Source: CAVOGJ01 sp963695405 (GTDB lineage: Bacteria > Planctomycetota > Planctomycetia > Pirellulales > Pirellulaceae). Taken from it: a stretch of DNA of 64,000 bases. Under the pieces are notes generated by a model. That model saw only the letters and a list, made by a program, of their open reading frames with translations. It had not been told where the DNA came from and did no database searches. Below, piece after piece: positions 62,323 to 64,000 of this stretch. Each line of letters opens with the position of its first letter. Position 1 is the first letter of the stretch. The position numbers were made by a program, and so were the translations under genes. The stretch spans positions 124,001 to 188,000 of the forward strand of contig CAVOGJ010000008.1 in the NCBI GenBank assembly GCA_963695405.1, in the 5' to 3' direction.

Positions 62323-64000
62323 ATGCTGATGGTTCATACGCATCCAGAACTCCAGTTCCAACACTTCCTGCCCTACGGGGCGCTGATCCACGATCAGGGT
62401 GTGCAGTTTGTCGTCTTCAGCCGATCCGCCACCGCGATGAAGCTGCTGCTGTACGACAACGTTCATGATATGGAACCGGCGGAAATCATCCCGTTTGATC
62501 GAGACACCGATCGCTGGGGAGATATTTGGAGCCTCCTGGTGCCGGGTGTCTCGCCAGGGCAGTTGTATCACCTCCAGACCGACGGACCGTACGACCCGGA
62601 AACGGGGCAGATGTTCGACCCGAAGGCCAGGCTGATCGATCCGTACGCCAAGGCGTTGGCCGGGACCTTCCTGCCGTCTCCGGATGGTATTGTGCGGCCG
62701 CCAAAATGTGTGGTCGTCGGTGACTATTTCGATTGGGAGGGCGATCGGCACATTCGTCGTGACTTATCCGAGACGGTCATCTACGAGATGCACGTCCGCG
62801 GCTTTACGGCCAGTGAGTCGAGTCAGGTGGAACATCCGGGAACCTACCTGGGTGTTATCGAGAAGATACCGTATCTGAAGGCCATGGGGGTAACAGCCGT
62901 CGAGCTGATGCCGGTGCACGAGTTTCCCATCAAAGGCGTCTACGGAGACGAGTTGGAACGGCCCAACTATTGGGGTTATGACCCGATGGCGTTTTTCGGC
63001 CCCCATCGCGGCTATGCCTCGGGTACCGAACCGGGATGCCAGGTCGTCGAATTCAAGCAGATGGTCAAGGCACTACACCGGGCCGGCATCGAGGTCATCC
63101 TGGACGTGGTTTTTAATCACACGTGTGAAGGGAATGAACTCGGGCCAACGATCAGTTTCAAGGGCCTGGAAAACCGCGTCTATTACATGCTCGAGGACGG
63201 GGGCAGTCGCTACCGGAACTACTCCGGGTGTGGCAACACGATCAATGGGAACCATCCGGTCGTGCGGGAGATGATTTTCCACTGCTTGCGGCATTGGGTC
63301 CACAACTATCACATCGATGGCTTCCGTTTTGACCTGGCATCGATCCTCAGCCGCGACCGGGCCGGCAATCTCGTGCCGAATCCTCCCCTGGTGGAAGCGA
63401 TTGCGGAAGATCCGATGCTCGCCGACACGAAAATTATCGCCGAGGCGTGGGACGCCGCCGGCGCTTACCAGGTGGGGTCGTTCGGCAATCTCCGCTGGGC
63501 CGAATGGAACGGACTGTATCGTGACGACGTTCGCAAGTTTTGGCGAGGTGACCCAGGCCTACTCGGGCCGTTTGCCACGCGACTGGCCGGTTCTAGCGAC
63601 CTGTACCAAATGGGCGGTCGCCAACCCTATCACAGCATCAATTTCATCACGTCCCACGACGGTTTCACCCTCAACGATATGCACAGCTATATCGATAAGC
63701 ACAATGAGGCCAATGGTGAGGGAAATCGCGACGGGGACAACAATAACCACTCGATGAACTACGGTGTCGAAGGGCCGACGCGGAAGAGGGACATCGAAGC
63801 GATTCGTGTTCGGCAAATCAAGAATGCCATGGCAACGTTGTTGCTCAGCCAGGGCGTCCCGATGTTCGTCTACGGCGACGAGTGCCGTCGGACACAACGG
63901 GGGAACAACAATGCCTATTGTCAGGACAATGAAATTTCCTGGTTCGACTGGACCCTCGTGTCCAAGAACGTCGACATGGTCCGTTTCTGTCAGGCGCTGA
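62323..64000 (+). CDS. glgX: Glycogen debranching enzyme GlgX type, cut by right window edge
   Basis: The frame opens with ATG at 62323 and runs to the window end (559 residues visible). An N-terminal CBM48-like domain (HDQGVQFVVFSRSATAMKLLL) is followed by the GH13 catalytic domain: YEMHVRGFTASESSQVEHPG, GVTAVELMPVHEFP, DVVFNHTCEG (261-270), the nucleophile D337 in DGFRFDLAS, the acid/base E374 in IIAEAWD, and TSHDGFTLNDM. These residues fit isoamylase/GlgX enzymes, which cut alpha-1,6 branches of glycogen. The C-terminus is outside the window. It is divergent from purM. Confidence 0.92.
   Translation, partial: MLMVHTHPELQFQHFLPYGALIHDQGVQFVVFSRSATAMKLLLYDNVHDMEPAEIIPFDRDTDRWGDIWSLLVPGVSPGQLYHLQTDGPYDPETGQMFDPKARLIDPYAKALAGTFLPSPDGIVRPPKCVVVGDYFDWEGDRHIRRDLSETVIYEMHVRGFTASESSQVEHPGTYLGVIEKIPYLKAMGVTAVELMPVHEFPIKGVYGDELERPNYWGYDPMAFFGPHRGYASGTEPGCQVVEFKQMVKALHRAGIEVILDVVFNHTCEGNELGPTISFKGLENRVYYMLEDGGSRYRNYSGCGNTINGNHPVVREMIFHCLRHWVHNYHIDGFRFDLASILSRDRAGNLVPNPPLVEAIAEDPMLADTKIIAEAWDAAGAYQVGSFGNLRWAEWNGLYRDDVRKFWRGDPGLLGPFATRLAGSSDLYQMGGRQPYHSINFITSHDGFTLNDMHSYIDKHNEANGEGNRDGDNNNHSMNYGVEGPTRKRDIEAIRVRQIKNAMATLLLSQGVPMFVYGDECRRTQRGNNNAYCQDNEISWFDWTLVSKNVDMVRFCQAL

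Overview
The window looks like chromosomal DNA of a planctomycete (Planctomycetota, Pirellulales-like). The signs are several proteins with a PEP-CTERM sorting tail, two proteins with paired dockerin-like D-x-D-x-DG repeats ending in DFNxWN, a DUF1559 pseudopilin-like protein, FG-GAP/ASPIC and PQQ-propeller secreted proteins, a sulfatase remnant, a RpoD/SigA-type sigma factor and GC-rich codon use. Genes are fairly dense and lie on both strands. I see no rRNA, tRNA, prophage, insertion sequence or CRISPR array.

Layout. 1-3.8 kb: start of a probable XerC-type recombinase running off the left edge, a small conserved protein, a BshB1-like deacetylase, a frameshifted ankyrin lipoprotein and a GNAT acetyltransferase. 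3.9-15 kb: PEP-CTERM protein, FG-GAP/ASPIC protein, M32 carboxypeptidase, zinc-ribbon membrane protein, amidase, apt, sigma factor and another PEP-CTERM protein. 15-20.3 kb: a queC-plsC-rpsA block on the minus strand (queC frameshifted in its zinc motif), an unrecognised small gene, a six-copy 16-bp tandem repeat and a heavy-metal-associated lipoprotein. 20.7-23.4 kb: acs and a TlpA-like thioredoxin lipoprotein. 23.8-28.5 kb: five co-directional genes for secreted or surface proteins, two of them Cys- or His-rich, which I read as a possible metal-handling surface island. 28.7-36.3 kb: ileS-RDD-purN, a decayed sulfatase and a CocE-type hydrolase. 36.4-42 kb: TrmH-family methyltransferase, a small basic protein, hisG, hisE, miaA and aspS. 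42-49.8 kb: a matrixin-like metalloprotease with the same repeat module as the 23.8-kb gene, a PQQ propeller, an M16 peptidase with EF-hands, and tsaD.

49.9-53.3 kb holds the most intriguing cluster. It is four tightly packed minus-strand genes: a coiled-coil protein, a two-helix membrane protein, a formylglycine-generating-enzyme-like protein without the catalytic cysteine pattern, and a zinc-ribbon P-loop GTPase. I cannot match this set to a described system. 53.6-64 kb: two membrane proteins, a BamA-like machine split into a POTRA protein and a separate barrel protein with a 4-nt overlap, a DsbD-like reductase, purM (frameshifted) and a glycogen-debranching enzyme cut by the right edge.

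Four reading-frame lesions were found by joining adjacent frames: ankyrin gene, queC, purM and sulfatase. The purM and queC lesions sit in otherwise perfect housekeeping genes, so they may be sequence errors. The sulfatase also lacks its catalytic half and is a real remnant.
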